Source: Pseudomonas sp. SCA2728.1_7 (GTDB taxonomy: Bacteria; Pseudomonadota; Gammaproteobacteria; Pseudomonadales; Pseudomonadaceae). Taken from it: a DNA stretch of 64,000 nucleotides. The stretch's first letter is position 1; each line of letters opens with the position of its first letter. The stretch spans positions 2,108,001 through 2,172,000 of the forward strand of contig NZ_CP073104.1 of assembly GCF_018138145.1 (NCBI RefSeq), given 5' to 3'. Positions 32,812 through 41,891 of this stretch are shown in pieces. The notes under the pieces were generated by a model. The model saw only the letters and a program-made list of their open reading frames with translations, ran no database searches and was not told the origin of the DNA. The translations under genes and the position numbers were made by a program.

Positions 32812-34971
32812 ATGGCCGAGCATGCGATGGAGTCCAAGCTCCGGCCGGCAGTGGAGCTGTACACGGTAGCGATCTGCGTCGCTGCCGGAGTGTTGTGCGT
32901 GTACTCGCCCTGGGCTGTGGCCCTGTCACCCGAGATCGGTGTGGTTGCAGCGCTGGCCTATGCCCTGTTCGGCCTGATCCGGCTGCAACAAGCCTGGGAG
33001 GTGCTGCGCTATCGGCGCAATATCCGCCGGCTGCCTCGCTACGAACTGACCAGCCGACAGATTCCGGTCAGTCGTAAGCGTTTGTTCATGGGCCGCGGCT
33101 TTCGCTGGACACGCCTGCACACCCAGCGCTTGGCGGAGGCCCAGGATCCGGCGGTTGCTCATTATGTCGACCAACCGACCTGCTATCGTCTGGCCCGTGA
33201 ACTCGAACGGCGCCTGGAACATGCGCCATTTCCGCTCTCGACCCTGGCGCGTGTCACGGCCTGGGACAACGCCTTCAATCGGGTGCGCCCTTTGCCCCCG
33301 GTAGGCGGCTCGTCGCTGCTACATGGGGTCGAGCCCGACGAAACGGAAGTCAGTCTGCCGCTGGGTGAACGGGTCGGACACACCCTGGTGCTGGGCACTA
33401 CCCGCGTCGGCAAGACGCGGCTGGCTGAGGTGTACATCACCCAGGACATACACCGAGTCGAACACGAGGTAGTGATTGTCTTCGACCCGAAAGGCGATGC
33501 CGACCTGCTCAAGCGCATGTACGTCGAAGCCAAACGCGCCGGTCGGGAGAAGGAGTTTTATGTGTTTCATCTAGGCTGGCCGGAGATCTCCGCGCGCTAC
33601 AACGCCGTGGGACGTTTCGGGCGCATCTCGGAAGTGGCGTCGCGCATTGCTGGGCAGCTCAGTGGTGAAGGCAACTCCGCAGCCTTTCGTGAGTTCGCCT
33701 GGCGTTTCGTCAACATCATCGCCCGCGCACTGATCGAGCTGGGCCGACGCCCGGACTACCTGCAGATCCAGCGACATGTGGTCAACATCGACGCACTGTT
33801 CATCGAATACGCCCAGCAGTTTTTCGCCAAGACCGATCCGAAGGCCTGGGAAGTGATCGTCCAGCTTGAAGGTAAGCTCACCGAGAAGAACATTCCCCGG
33901 CATATGGTCGGCCGCGAAAAGCGCGTGGTGGCCATCGAACAATACCTGGCAGTGAAACGAGTCTTTGATCCGGTGCTGGACGGGCTGCGATCGGCAGTGC
34001 GCTATGACCGCACCTACTTCGACAAAATCGTCGCCTCGCTGCTGCCGCTGCTGGAAAAACTCACCACCGGCAAGACCGCGCAGTTGCTGGCCCCCAATTA
34101 CACTGATCTGGAGGATCCACGGCCAATCTTCGACTGGATGCAGATCATCCGCAAACGCGGCATCGTCTATGTCGGTCTGGATGCGCTGACCGACGCGGAA
34201 GTGGCTGCCGCCGTAGGCAACTCCATGTTCGCCGATCTGGTCTCGGTGGCTGGGCACATCTACAAGCATGGCATCGACCATGGCTTGCCTTCCGCAGGCA
34301 GCAGCGCCGACAAGCTACCGATTAACCTGCATGCCGATGAGTTCAACGAGTTGATGGGTGATGAATTCATTCCGCTGATCAACAAGGGCGGCGGAGCGGG
34401 CATCCAGGTGACGGCGTACACCCAGACCCTCAGCGATATCGAGGCGCGCATCGGCAACCGCGCGAAAGCCGGCCAGGTCATCGGTAATTTCAACACCCTG
34501 CAGATGCTCCGAGTGCGCGAAACCGCCACTGCGGAGCTGCTCACCCAACAGTTGCCTAAGATCAACGTGCTGACCAAAACCTTGGTCTCGGGTGCCACAG
34601 ACACCTCCGACCCCGAGGCCAACACGGACTTCACCTCGTCCTCCCAAGACCGGGTCAGCAGCACCAGCGTGCCCCTGATCGAGCCGGCTCACATCGTCAG
34701 TTTGCCCAAAGGGCAGATGTTCTCCTTCCAGGTGGGAGGGCAGCTCTGGAAAGTCCGCATGCCACTGCCCAAGCCTTCGCCGGACGATGCCATGCCCAAG
34801 AATCTGCAGGAGCTGACTCAGCGGATGCGCGCCAGCTACAACGAGCAGGCGGGACACTGGTGGAGTGCCAGCGGGGGCGGTCCCACGCTCGACTTCGATC
34901 CGGACCGAGTCACGCCAGCCCGCCCCTCTGTAGCGGTGGACACGAGTGGGCCTACTCAGGAGGTCCCATGA
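32812..34971 (+). CDS. traD: Type IV coupling protein TraD, SXT/TOL subfamily
   Basis: A 719-aa inner-membrane ATPase. Two N-terminal membrane helices are at about 14-55. Walker A is GTTRVGKT (195-202, Lys201). Walker B is VIVFD (221-225), followed by PKGDADL. C-terminal motifs LHADEFNELMGDEFIPLINKGG and QTLSDIEAR are typical of TraD/VirD4. It hands the relaxase-DNA complex to the secretion channel. The C-terminal 60 residues are Pro-rich. Its stop overlaps a 14-codon ORF that leads into the TIGR03747 gene. Confidence 0.93.
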   Translation: MAEHAMESKLRPAVELYTVAICVAAGVLCVYSPWAVALSPEIGVVAALAYALFGLIRLQQAWEVLRYRRNIRRLPRYELTSRQIPVSRKRLFMGRGFRWTRLHTQRLAEAQDPAVAHYVDQPTCYRLARELERRLEHAPFPLSTLARVTAWDNAFNRVRPLPPVGGSSLLHGVEPDETEVSLPLGERVGHTLVLGTTRVGKTRLAEVYITQDIHRVEHEVVIVFDPKGDADLLKRMYVEAKRAGREKEFYVFHLGWPEISARYNAVGRFGRISEVASRIAGQLSGEGNSAAFREFAWRFVNIIARALIELGRRPDYLQIQRHVVNIDALFIEYAQQFFAKTDPKAWEVIVQLEGKLTEKNIPRHMVGREKRVVAIEQYLAVKRVFDPVLDGLRSAVRYDRTYFDKIVASLLPLLEKLTTGKTAQLLAPNYTDLEDPRPIFDWMQIIRKRGIVYVGLDALTDAEVAAAVGNSMFADLVSVAGHIYKHGIDHGLPSAGSSADKLPINLHADEFNELMGDEFIPLINKGGGAGIQVTAYTQTLSDIEARIGNRAKAGQVIGNFNTLQMLRVRETATAELLTQQLPKINVLTKTLVSGATDTSDPEANTDFTSSSQDRVSSTSVPLIEPAHIVSLPKGQMFSFQVGGQLWKVRMPLPKPSPDDAMPKNLQELTQRMRASYNEQAGHWWSASGGGPTLDFDPDRVTPARPSVAVDTSGPTQEVP

Positions 34972-35012
34972 CGATGTCGGCCCAGCGCGCCTCGCGGAGT
35001 CAAGGAGGATGA
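34968..35012 (+). CDS. 14-codon leader ORF coupled to the TIGR03747 gene
   Basis: ATG 34968, overlapping the traD stop, has an AGGAGG site 6 bases upstream (34956-34961). It encodes MTMSAQRASRSQGG and stops at 35010-35012, overlapping the downstream ATG at 35009 (ATGA). The downstream gene's own GGAGG abuts its ATG with no spacing, so ribosomes arriving through the short ORF may be needed. It may also be the frameshifted remains of an older N-terminus. Confidence 0.4.
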   Translation: MTMSAQRASRSQGG

Positions 35013-35737
35013 CTTCAGCTCAGCGCCCTCCACCGCAACCCATCCAGCGCCCTGGGCTGATCGTCTCGGCGATTAGCCTGGTCTTGCGCATTATCGGTTT
35101 GCTGATCGCCTCGTTGCTGTTCTCAATCCTGGTCGAGTTCGTCGGTCTGCTGCTGTTCTGGGGCGATCAAGGCTGGCGACACAGTCAGGCGATGCTGAGC
35201 AGTGAACTGGGCTGGCTCAGTGAGCACTTCAAATCCTCACTGATCCTCCAGAGACCTGGACAGACGGTTGTCCAGTGGCTGGACTTCCTCCATCAATGGT
35301 TGTTGGTCAACACCGGTTTTGCGGATTTCGCCCAGCAGGCGCGGATGTCGAGCCAGGACAACGGTTCGTGGGGAGGGATTAATCAGCTGTATGTGAGCAT
35401 TGAGGATTTTGTCCTGGCGGCGGTGTATGTCAGCTTCACCTTCGTGGTGCGTCTGAGCATTCTGGCCCTGGCGACCCCCTTGTTTCTGCTGGCCATGTTC
35501 ACCGGTTTCATTGACGGTCTGATGCGCCGCGACCTGCGCAAATTCGGTGCGGGACGAGAAAGCAGCTTTGTTTATCACCGGGCCAAGCGAGCGGTCATGC
35601 CACTGCTGAGCGTACCCTGGATCCTTTATCTGTCGCTGCCCTTTTCGCTCAATCCCATGGCGGTATTTCTGCCGTGCGCCGTGATGCTCGGGGTGGCCAT
35701 GGCCATCACGACGGCGACGTTCAAAAAATATCTCTGA
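35009..35737 (+). CDS. TIGR03747 family ICE membrane protein
   Basis: A 242-aa inner-membrane protein with about three hydrophobic regions: 25-50, 133-168 and 198-236. The motif FIDGLMRRDLRKFGAGRESSF (about 166-186, shown to length) before the last helices is typical of this family, which always follows traD. Its ATG at 35009 overlaps the stop of a 14-codon ORF. An alternative GTG at 34946 would overlap traD. It is the last transfer gene before the cargo insert; the next one is at 60416. Confidence 0.85.
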   Translation: MTSAQRPPPQPIQRPGLIVSAISLVLRIIGLLIASLLFSILVEFVGLLLFWGDQGWRHSQAMLSSELGWLSEHFKSSLILQRPGQTVVQWLDFLHQWLLVNTGFADFAQQARMSSQDNGSWGGINQLYVSIEDFVLAAVYVSFTFVVRLSILALATPLFLLAMFTGFIDGLMRRDLRKFGAGRESSFVYHRAKRAVMPLLSVPWILYLSLPFSLNPMAVFLPCAVMLGVAMAITTATFKKYL

Positions 35738-36039
35738 GTGCGACACGAATACTCTCTGTTGGAATGTTCAGCACCGGAGCTAATGAGATGCCCATGCTCG
35801 CGGGCGTAAGTAGCCGTCAGTTCCGCGTTAGTGGACATCCCTTACAGCTGGCAGGGCCTTGCTCCTGATAACAGCACTTTTTTTCCGATCCACAGTTCTA
35901 TTCTCGGCCCCCTGGCCCAATGCTTCCAGTTAGGGGTATGAGTAGTTACATAGTCTTGCCCACCCGTTTGCATTCGACCCGACTAGCCATTTGCATCAGA
36001 TTTGACCACCTCGCTTCGTGGCGATAACCGGCAGAGAAC
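35738..36039. other. Left cargo junction, no gene seen
   Basis: About 300 bases between the TIGR03747 stop and the IS1182-type left end. It has a T-run at 35879-35885 and no supportable ORF. It probably marks the original transfer-operon spacer plus scar sequence. Confidence 0.4.
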
Positions 36040-37700
36040 GGCCCAGAGTGTGTAGAAACGCTATGGGTGCAGAGAGTTGGGTAATCGGTGTTTTTTTTCG
36101 CTGCGCAGGATGTCTCTAGAGGCCTCGACCAAGCCAAATCAGTGTTGCTGGTATTGATTGGCACTTGCCGAGCGGGGCCCGTTAGATGCGGTTATTGCAA
36201 TGTTAAAAAGGCCGCAGGCCTTCATCGCCGCCATCAAGGCTTCACTGCCCAACAGCCGTAGCACGCATTTGAGGTTATAGGCGAGTACATGCAGGCTCAT
36301 CTCGGTGCTCACCCGGGCAAGGGTTGTTGGTGAGGAAGTGCGTGGCCCCCATCCAGGACTTCAGTGTGCCGAAGGGATGTTGAACCGTTTGGCGGCGGAT
36401 CCGCATCATTTCTGGTGCTTGATCAAGGCGACTCTGCATCATCTCAAGTATCGACTCAAGCTCCCAGCGACTAACTTGCCGCTCAGAGCTGGCGTGCAGC
36501 GCTACTTTTGTGCTCAACTCTGACAGTGCGAACTCCAGTAACAATGCAGCTTCAGCCCTTTCTCAATCAAGCTTTGCCCAGCAGGGCATCGATACTCGTT
36601 CGTTGATGCGTCATAGATGAAATCATCTTTGCCGAAGCGGCCAGCCGCTGTCGTTCCCGAGGTCAGCGTCTCGGGCACGAAAACAGTAATTCCAGCTTCA
36701 TGGCACGCCAGGATTTCTTCGCCTTTGAAATACCCTCTGTCTGCGACTGCCGACAGTTCTTCGACACCCATGGCCGCTCGTGCATGCTTGGCCATCGAAC
36801 TCAGCTGGTTTTGATCCACGCCATCATTCGTTACCTCGTGCGCCACCATCAGGTGGTGCTTCGCATCAGCTGCAGTCTGGACGTTTGTAGCCGACCATTC
36901 CTGTTCCGCGCGTCTTCATCGAGCGAGCATCAGGATCGGTTAGCGAGATCTGTTTATCCGGCGCTTCGTTTAGCTGTACCTCGATTTGCTTGAGCTCCTG
37001 CATCTTGGCTTTCAAGGCCGCGATCTTGTCATGGAGGCATTCGGCTTTGGCCTAGGCAACGGAAGGCTCCTGACGGTCTGCGATATCAAGTGCGGTCAGA
37101 TAGCGATTGATACTGGACTCAACTTCCTCCATTCGCCGTCGAAGTTTGGCACTGGTGAAGTTCCGATCCCGATCATTGACCGCCTTGAACTTGCTGCCGT
37201 CGATGGCAACGAGCGCTTCCGAGAACAATCCCAGTTGCTGGCACAACACCACAAATTGACGACAGATCCCGCGGATTGCCTTGCCATTGTTTTTGTGGAA
37301 ATTGGCGATGGTTTTGAAGTCCGGCATCAAGCGACCAGTCAACCACATCAACTCGATGTTGCGCTGGGCTTTTCGCTCCAGGCGCCGGCTTGATTGAATA
37401 CGGTTGAGGTAGCCGTATATGTAGATCTTCAGCAGGATCGCGGGGTGGTACGGGGGCCTCCCTGTATCTGCGGGAATGATGCCTTCAAAACCCAGCTTGC
37501 CCTGGTCGAGTTCGTCGACAAAGACGTCGACTATACGCACCGGGTTGGTATCGCTGACATAGTAGTCGAGGCTTTCGGGAAGCAAGCTGCTTTGACCTCG
37601 GTGTTCGCCTTGAATAAAGCGTTTCATGGGCGATCCCTGCGATGAAATCATCAGAAATCATAGCAAGGGTTCTGGGAGGCGTTTTTACACACTCTGGGCC
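36040..37700 (-). mobile_element. Decayed IS1182-family insertion sequence
   Basis: Terminal inverted repeats of 22 bases are visible: left GGCCCAGAGTGTGTAGAAAC plus GC (36040-36061) and right end 37679-37700, 21 of 22 matching in inverse orientation. The 1.66-kb length and the enclosed transposase fit IS1182. No target-site duplication is evident. The transposase is broken, so the copy is immobile by itself. Confidence 0.75.
36139..37627 (-). pseudogene. IS1182-family transposase, broken by frameshifts and stops
   Basis: The N-terminal part (37627 to about 37052) reads MKRFIQGEHRGQSSLLPESL, DYYVSDTNPVRIVDVFVDEL and ALVAIDGSKFKAVND, typical of the IS1182 DDE transposase. Later pieces appear in shifted frames: VAHEVTNDGVDQNQL... 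(36514-36849) and MRIRRQTVQHPFGTLKSWMG (about 36320-36420). The C-terminal piece STEMSLHVLAYNLK is in yet another frame. At least two frame changes are needed, so no active enzyme is made. Confidence 0.8.
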
Positions 37701-37849
37701 CTAAGCAGCCGTCGCGTCAGCGTGTATTTGCAACCTACAGACTGGCGGACGCTGAGAGTTCGAATCGCTCCTTCATCGCATAATTCTGGCAACACTTGCA
37801 TGACTGTGTGGTTGAGGCGGCCTGGGAGACTTCCACCTGGAGAAGAAAG

Positions 37850-37870
37850 AACCGCACGGAGGGCGGTTTT
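37850..37870 (-). terminator. Terminator downstream of the GntR gene
   Basis: ACCGC (37851-37855) and GCGGT (37863-37867) enclose 7 bases. Read on the minus strand it is followed by a T-rich tract, so it can end the minus-strand cargo operon; T37867-37870 gives it some activity in the other direction. Confidence 0.45.
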
Positions 37871-37965
37871 GTACGAAGCGGGTAAGAGTTGGAAGCGGTA
37901 GCTGCCGCTGCTTTCCTGACTCAGCTTTGTAGGGAGTCGTGGGCCATTCAACACAATTCAGGCTG

Positions 37966-38721
37966 CTACCGGAGGCGTATCTCTTCCTCCTCGTGCGCTT
38001 GGCCAAACTGCTCTTTACTCCGGCTTAAGTGCATGCGCATGGCCATTCTCGCTCCTTCACTGTCACGACGGGCGACAGCGTCATAAATTGCTTCATGCTC
38101 GTGCTTCAAACGAAGCATGTAACTGGCTTGATCGTGGTGTCCCAAGCGCGCGGAATCGAGCCAGGTACGCGGAATGATGCCTGTGCCAAGGTGGTTGATG
38201 ATATCAGTGAAATACCGATTGCCACTGGCCTGAGCGATGCACTGGTGGAAACGATAGTCCGCAGACGCCTTATCGGTGGAGTGAGCAGCTCCCTCGTTGA
38301 GCTCATCCAACGCGGCCCGCATGTCAGCCAGCTGCGCATCACTACGCCGCTGCGCAGCCAGCCCAGCCGACTCTATCTCCAAGGCGATACGCAGTTCCAG
38401 AATCGCTAGCACTTCGCGGATGGTGACCATAGTGGAAGGGTCTAGTCGAAATGAATCGGTACATGGCGGACTCAGGACAAAGGAACCGATGCCATGGCGG
38501 GTCTCAACCTGTCCGGCCGCCTGCAGCCGCGACATCACTTCACGTACCACAGTGCGGCTGACGCCCTGCTCGGCCATGAGCTGCGATTCGGTCGGCAACT
38601 GGTCGCCGCGCTTGAGCTGGCCACTGCGAATGCGCTCGGTCAGCACCATAACCACTTGCTGAGTCAAGCTTCGCGGTTTGCATTTTGGCTGTGCCAGTAT
38701 CCGCTGCTCGGTAATGCCCAC
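37966..38721 (-). CDS. FadR/GntR-family regulator (FCD domain)
   Basis: A 251-aa GntR regulator. The winged helix is at about 14-80 (LTQQVVMVLTERIRSGQLKRGDQLPTESQLM, shown in part; GVSRTVVREVMSRLQAAGQV). An FCD domain follows with metal/ligand residues in DYRFHQCIAQASGNRYF and HEAIYDAVARRD. The GTG at 38721, with AAGGAGG 4 bases away, is preferred to ATG 38748. It is the last gene of the minus-strand cargo operon and the probable sensor of its substrate, a sugar acid or hydroxy acid by family habit. Confidence 0.85.
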   Translation of the reverse strand: MGITEQRILAQPKCKPRSLTQQVVMVLTERIRSGQLKRGDQLPTESQLMAEQGVSRTVVREVMSRLQAAGQVETRHGIGSFVLSPPCTDSFRLDPSTMVTIREVLAILELRIALEIESAGLAAQRRSDAQLADMRAALDELNEGAAHSTDKASADYRFHQCIAQASGNRYFTDIINHLGTGIIPRTWLDSARLGHHDQASYMLRLKHEHEAIYDAVARRDSEGARMAMRMHLSRSKEQFGQAHEEEEIRLR

Positions 38722-38815
38722 TATACCTCCTTCAGAACCAACCACCATGATACCCCAAGCGGCCAGACCTGCAGGAAGCCTAGCCACTGGGCCGGAGTGC
38801 ATGAGACAGCAGCTA

Positions 38816-39525
38816 TCAACCGAGCAAAAAACCACCATCAACGTTGAAGACCTGGCCGGTAATGTAACCGGACTTCTCCGAAGTCAGGAAGGCCAGCAGC
38901 CCGCAGAGGTCCTCTGGCACGCCCGTGCGCGTTATCAACTGCGCCTCGCGCATGAACAGGTCACCCGGCAAAGCGGCTTCAGTGCCACGATGACGGATCA
39001 GGCCAGGGGAGATGGCATTCACGGTGATGCCGCAATCACCCAGCTCCGCAGCCAGTGCCCGGGTCAGGCCGATGACTCCGCACTTGCTGGCGATGTAGGC
39101 GAAGAAGCCTTTCTGCGGTCGCCCGGTATTGCTCGACGCCATATTGACGATCCGCCCCCAGCGGCGTTCGGCCATGCCGGGGGTGAACGCCTGACCAAGG
39201 TACGTTACCAGGTGTCCACGTCGGTTTCCGCCAGGCTGCGCAAAAATGGGGTGAAGGCGGCGTTGTTGACCAGCATCGCAGCGCCCGAATCGCGCCAGTA
39301 CCGCCTACGCGAAACCCGAGACAGCGGCAGATCGACCAGGTCACAGCATTGCGCCCAAGCCGTGCCGCCGTGTTCGATGATCTCGGCGACGGTGCCGTCG
39401 GCTGGCTCGGGGTCCGTCAGCGCCAGGTTGAAGCCGGCGGCAGCCAGCAGCAGCGCGAACACCTTGCCCAGGCCACTGGCAACACCGTTGACGACGGCTA
39501 TTCGAGAGTTGGATGGGAACATCAA
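38816..39525 (-). pseudogene. Frameshifted SDR gene
   Basis: The N-terminal half (39525 to about 39205) reads IAVVNGVASGLGKVFALLLA and VNNAAFTPFLRSLAETDVDTW, then stops. The C-terminal half (from about 39192) reads GQAFTPGMAERRWGRIVNMA and YIASK, ending at 38816. The expected NxxLxVNLTGPF segment is missing between them, so a deletion with frame change destroyed the gene. A second odd stretch (PLSRVSRRRYWRDSG) suggests another small rearrangement. Confidence 0.72.
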
Positions 39526-39539
39526 AGGGTTATTCCTGT

Positions 39540-41012
39540 TTATCTCAGGCCGCTCAGGCCCAGCAATTGATCAAGCTGTACATGCAACAGCACACCGAAT
39601 GCGTAGCCGTCTCGCGGGTTTTCGCCGGTGCGAGGATTGAGCCAGCTGCTGGCGCCAAACGTACGGGTCACGAAGGGGCTGAGGACGATGCTGTCGTTCA
39701 GTACGAAGTTGGCGTCAAGGCTGATGGCGTATTCGTCCCGCCCTGGCCGATAGTCGCCACCGCCACTGCTCACCGCATGGGTTTCCTCGAGGAAGCCCTG
39801 CTGGCGATCGGTGAGCTGCGCCCAACTGGCCTTGACGGAGTAGCTGTCGAAAGGCCGACTACGGAAGGGTCCCGACAAGATCAGGCCAAGGTCGCCCTGG
39901 TTGCGCACGCCGGTCTCGGTGGTGTCCTCGAAGACGTGGGACAGGCTGCCGTGAACGCTCAGGGCCGTGGGGTTGCGTTCCCCTGCTCGCCCACCGTCAA
40001 GGCGCCAGAAAGTCTGCTTCGCACCCAGGTAGAAGCCCCTGACGCCATCATGGGTCGCGGCTTCTGCCTGGCTGGTGGCGCGCGACGTGCCGTCGACGGT
40101 GTAGTAAGGATCTTTCTGCCGACGGTTGTTGTAGAAGCCCATCAGCTCGAAGGATGTCGGGTAGGTCGATATCGAGAAGTCGGTGCGGTAGGCAAGATTG
40201 GCGAGGTAAGCCGTACTGAGCGTGCCGCCGCTGTCGCCTTCACGCCGCTCCCAGCCGTTGGTGAAGGGGTAGGCGTTGTTACTGCGCCAGGCGCCGAGCT
40301 GAGCGCGCCACCGCGGGCTGAAGTCATAGGCGCCACGGAGACCCCAGTTGGCATACGGCGGTGGATTGATCCCCGCAGTGTCCTGCAGGATGGCAGGGCT
40401 GACGCAGCCGAAGGGCAAGTTGCACATGGGCAATGCGAAATAGTTGCCAGCATTGCTCTTGCCTGCTTCGAGTGTCAGACGATCCTCGAGCAGGCGCTGT
40501 TCGTAGGTGAACAATGTCAGGTGACTTACTTTGGGAATGTAGGGAGCGGGTTTGCCCACAGTGACACCCCCTACTTGACCGCCATAGGCGATATTCGAGG
40601 TCCAGGGAACATACAGTTGCTGGAAATGGACCACGCCGCCGTCGATGCCGGCCAGCTTCTGCATGTCGAAATCCGCGCCAATGCCAAACAACGTCAGCGA
40701 TTCATGATTGCCGGTGTCCAGGCCAGTGCTCGGGTTGCGCAGATAGATCTGGGTCATGTCCAGCTTCGGACTGATGCCGTGATCAGCCAGCCCACGGCCC
40801 TGCTCTTCAAAAGGTCGCCCGGGGGTGGCAGGCTTGCGAGGCTCGGGGCTCAGTACCCGAGGGCCCTGCCGCTCGTTGGGAAGGCTGTTGTCGATACTGG
40901 ACGGCAGTTGCAGCCGCTCTCCCTGCTCTCGCGCCAACTCGATCGCCTGCCCCCCGCTTGCGGCGGTGAGCAGCAGGGATGCAGCAAGGACCTTTGCATG
41001 TACGTAGTTCAT
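39540..41012 (-). CDS. Carbohydrate-selective porin, OprB family
   Basis: A 490-aa outer-membrane protein with a signal peptide at about 1-23 (LAASLLLTAASGGQA). Beta-barrel features include alternating strands, HGISPKLDMTQIYLRNPS at the barrel start, GIGADFDMQKLAGIDGGVVH, and a C-terminal aromatic-poor strand DQLLGLSGLR. The pattern matches OprB rather than OprD. It would let the operon's substrate, probably a sugar or sugar acid, cross the outer membrane. The long antisense ORF in the same place is a GC-driven shadow. Confidence 0.8.
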   Translation of the reverse strand: MNYVHAKVLAASLLLTAASGGQAIELAREQGERLQLPSSIDNSLPNERQGPRVLSPEPRKPATPGRPFEEQGRGLADHGISPKLDMTQIYLRNPSTGLDTGNHESLTLFGIGADFDMQKLAGIDGGVVHFQQLYVPWTSNIAYGGQVGGVTVGKPAPYIPKVSHLTLFTYEQRLLEDRLTLEAGKSNAGNYFALPMCNLPFGCVSPAILQDTAGINPPPYANWGLRGAYDFSPRWRAQLGAWRSNNAYPFTNGWERREGDSGGTLSTAYLANLAYRTDFSISTYPTSFELMGFYNNRRQKDPYYTVDGTSRATSQAEAATHDGVRGFYLGAKQTFWRLDGGRAGERNPTALSVHGSLSHVFEDTTETGVRNQGDLGLILSGPFRSRPFDSYSVKASWAQLTDRQQGFLEETHAVSSGGGDYRPGRDEYAISLDANFVLNDSIVLSPFVTRTFGASSWLNPRTGENPRDGYAFGVLLHVQLDQLLGLSGLR

Positions 41013-41100
41013 GTGGACTGACCTTATTGTTGTTTTTTTAAGACAGATGTTGCCCGTCCGCGCCGCCTGAGTACGGCGCGGGGGGAGACTGAACGACGAT

Positions 41101-41889
41101 TCAGCCGGCTGTTGCGCCGGCGTCTATGGCAAGATCCGCCCCGGTGACCCAGGCGGCTTCATCCGAAGCCAGGTAAACCGCGGCCCAGGCGACGTCGTCT
41201 GGTTGACCGAGACGCTGGCGCAAAAATTGTCGCCCCAGCGCCGTCTGACGCAGCCCTGGATCCCGTGCCATGTGTGCCCGGGTAGCGGCGGTTTCGATGA
41301 GTCCTGGTGACAGGCTATTGACCCTGATGCGGTGTGGCCCGCCCTCCATCGCCAGTTGCCGGGTCATGGCAAGTACCCCGCCCTTACCGGCGCAGTGAGC
41401 CAGGGCCGGCGAGCCTTCAAGCGCCATGCGAGCGTTGGCCGAGGCGAAATTGATCACCGAGCCGCCGCCCCTGGTCTTGAGCACTGGCCAGGCCGCCTTG
41501 CAGGCGAGGAAGACGATGTCCAGCTCTCCGGTCAATGTGCGCCGCCACTGGCTCTCGTAGTCCATCTCCTCGATCCAGGCGAAGGCGCCGAACGCCGCCG
41601 CATTGACCAGGCAATCGAAACCGCCATCACCCTGTGCACAGGCCCATTTCACCCACTCTTCAACCGCTTGTGGCTGAGTCAGGTCGCAGCAGTGCACGGC
41701 AAAGGATTCGTGCCCCTCTGCCTGGGCAAGGGCCAAGGTTTCGGCCGCCGCCTCAGGGTCCCAATCACAGCCAAGAACCCTGGCACCCTGGCGGGCAAAC
41801 AACAAAGCGCAGGCCTGGCCGATGCCATTTCCGATGCCGGTGATCAATGCAGTCTTGCCAGCCAGGCGCTGTCCATTCATGGTGCTCAT
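41101..41889 (-). CDS. SDR-family protein with His in place of catalytic Tyr
   Basis: A 262-aa SDR with cofactor motif TGIGNGIG and FASANAR at the serine position. The active-site YxxxK is replaced by HCAGK (HxxxK). Without the tyrosine, normal dehydrogenase chemistry is doubtful; it may bind ligand without turnover or use His as acid. ATG 41889 has GAGGAAG upstream. It overlaps no neighbour but starts 3 bases after the MFS stop, so it is in the same operon. Confidence 0.78.
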   Translation of the reverse strand: MSTMNGQRLAGKTALITGIGNGIGQACALLFARQGARVLGCDWDPEAAAETLALAQAEGHESFAVHCCDLTQPQAVEEWVKWACAQGDGGFDCLVNAAAFGAFAWIEEMDYESQWRRTLTGELDIVFLACKAAWPVLKTRGGGSVINFASANARMALEGSPALAHCAGKGGVLAMTRQLAMEGGPHRIRVNSLSPGLIETAATRAHMARDPGLRQTALGRQFLRQRLGQPDDVAWAAVYLASDEAAWVTGADLAIDAGATAG

Positions 41890-41891
41890 GT

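Noticed and set aside
39540-41012. OprD-family porin
   Set aside because: N-terminal and strand motifs agree with OprB; the operon's lactonase and sugar-acid genes support a carbohydrate porin.
39513-41021. 502-codon open frame antisense to the porin gene
   Set aside because: It is the complement of a well-formed OprB porin with signal peptide; high GC keeps the opposite frame open. It shows no family features.
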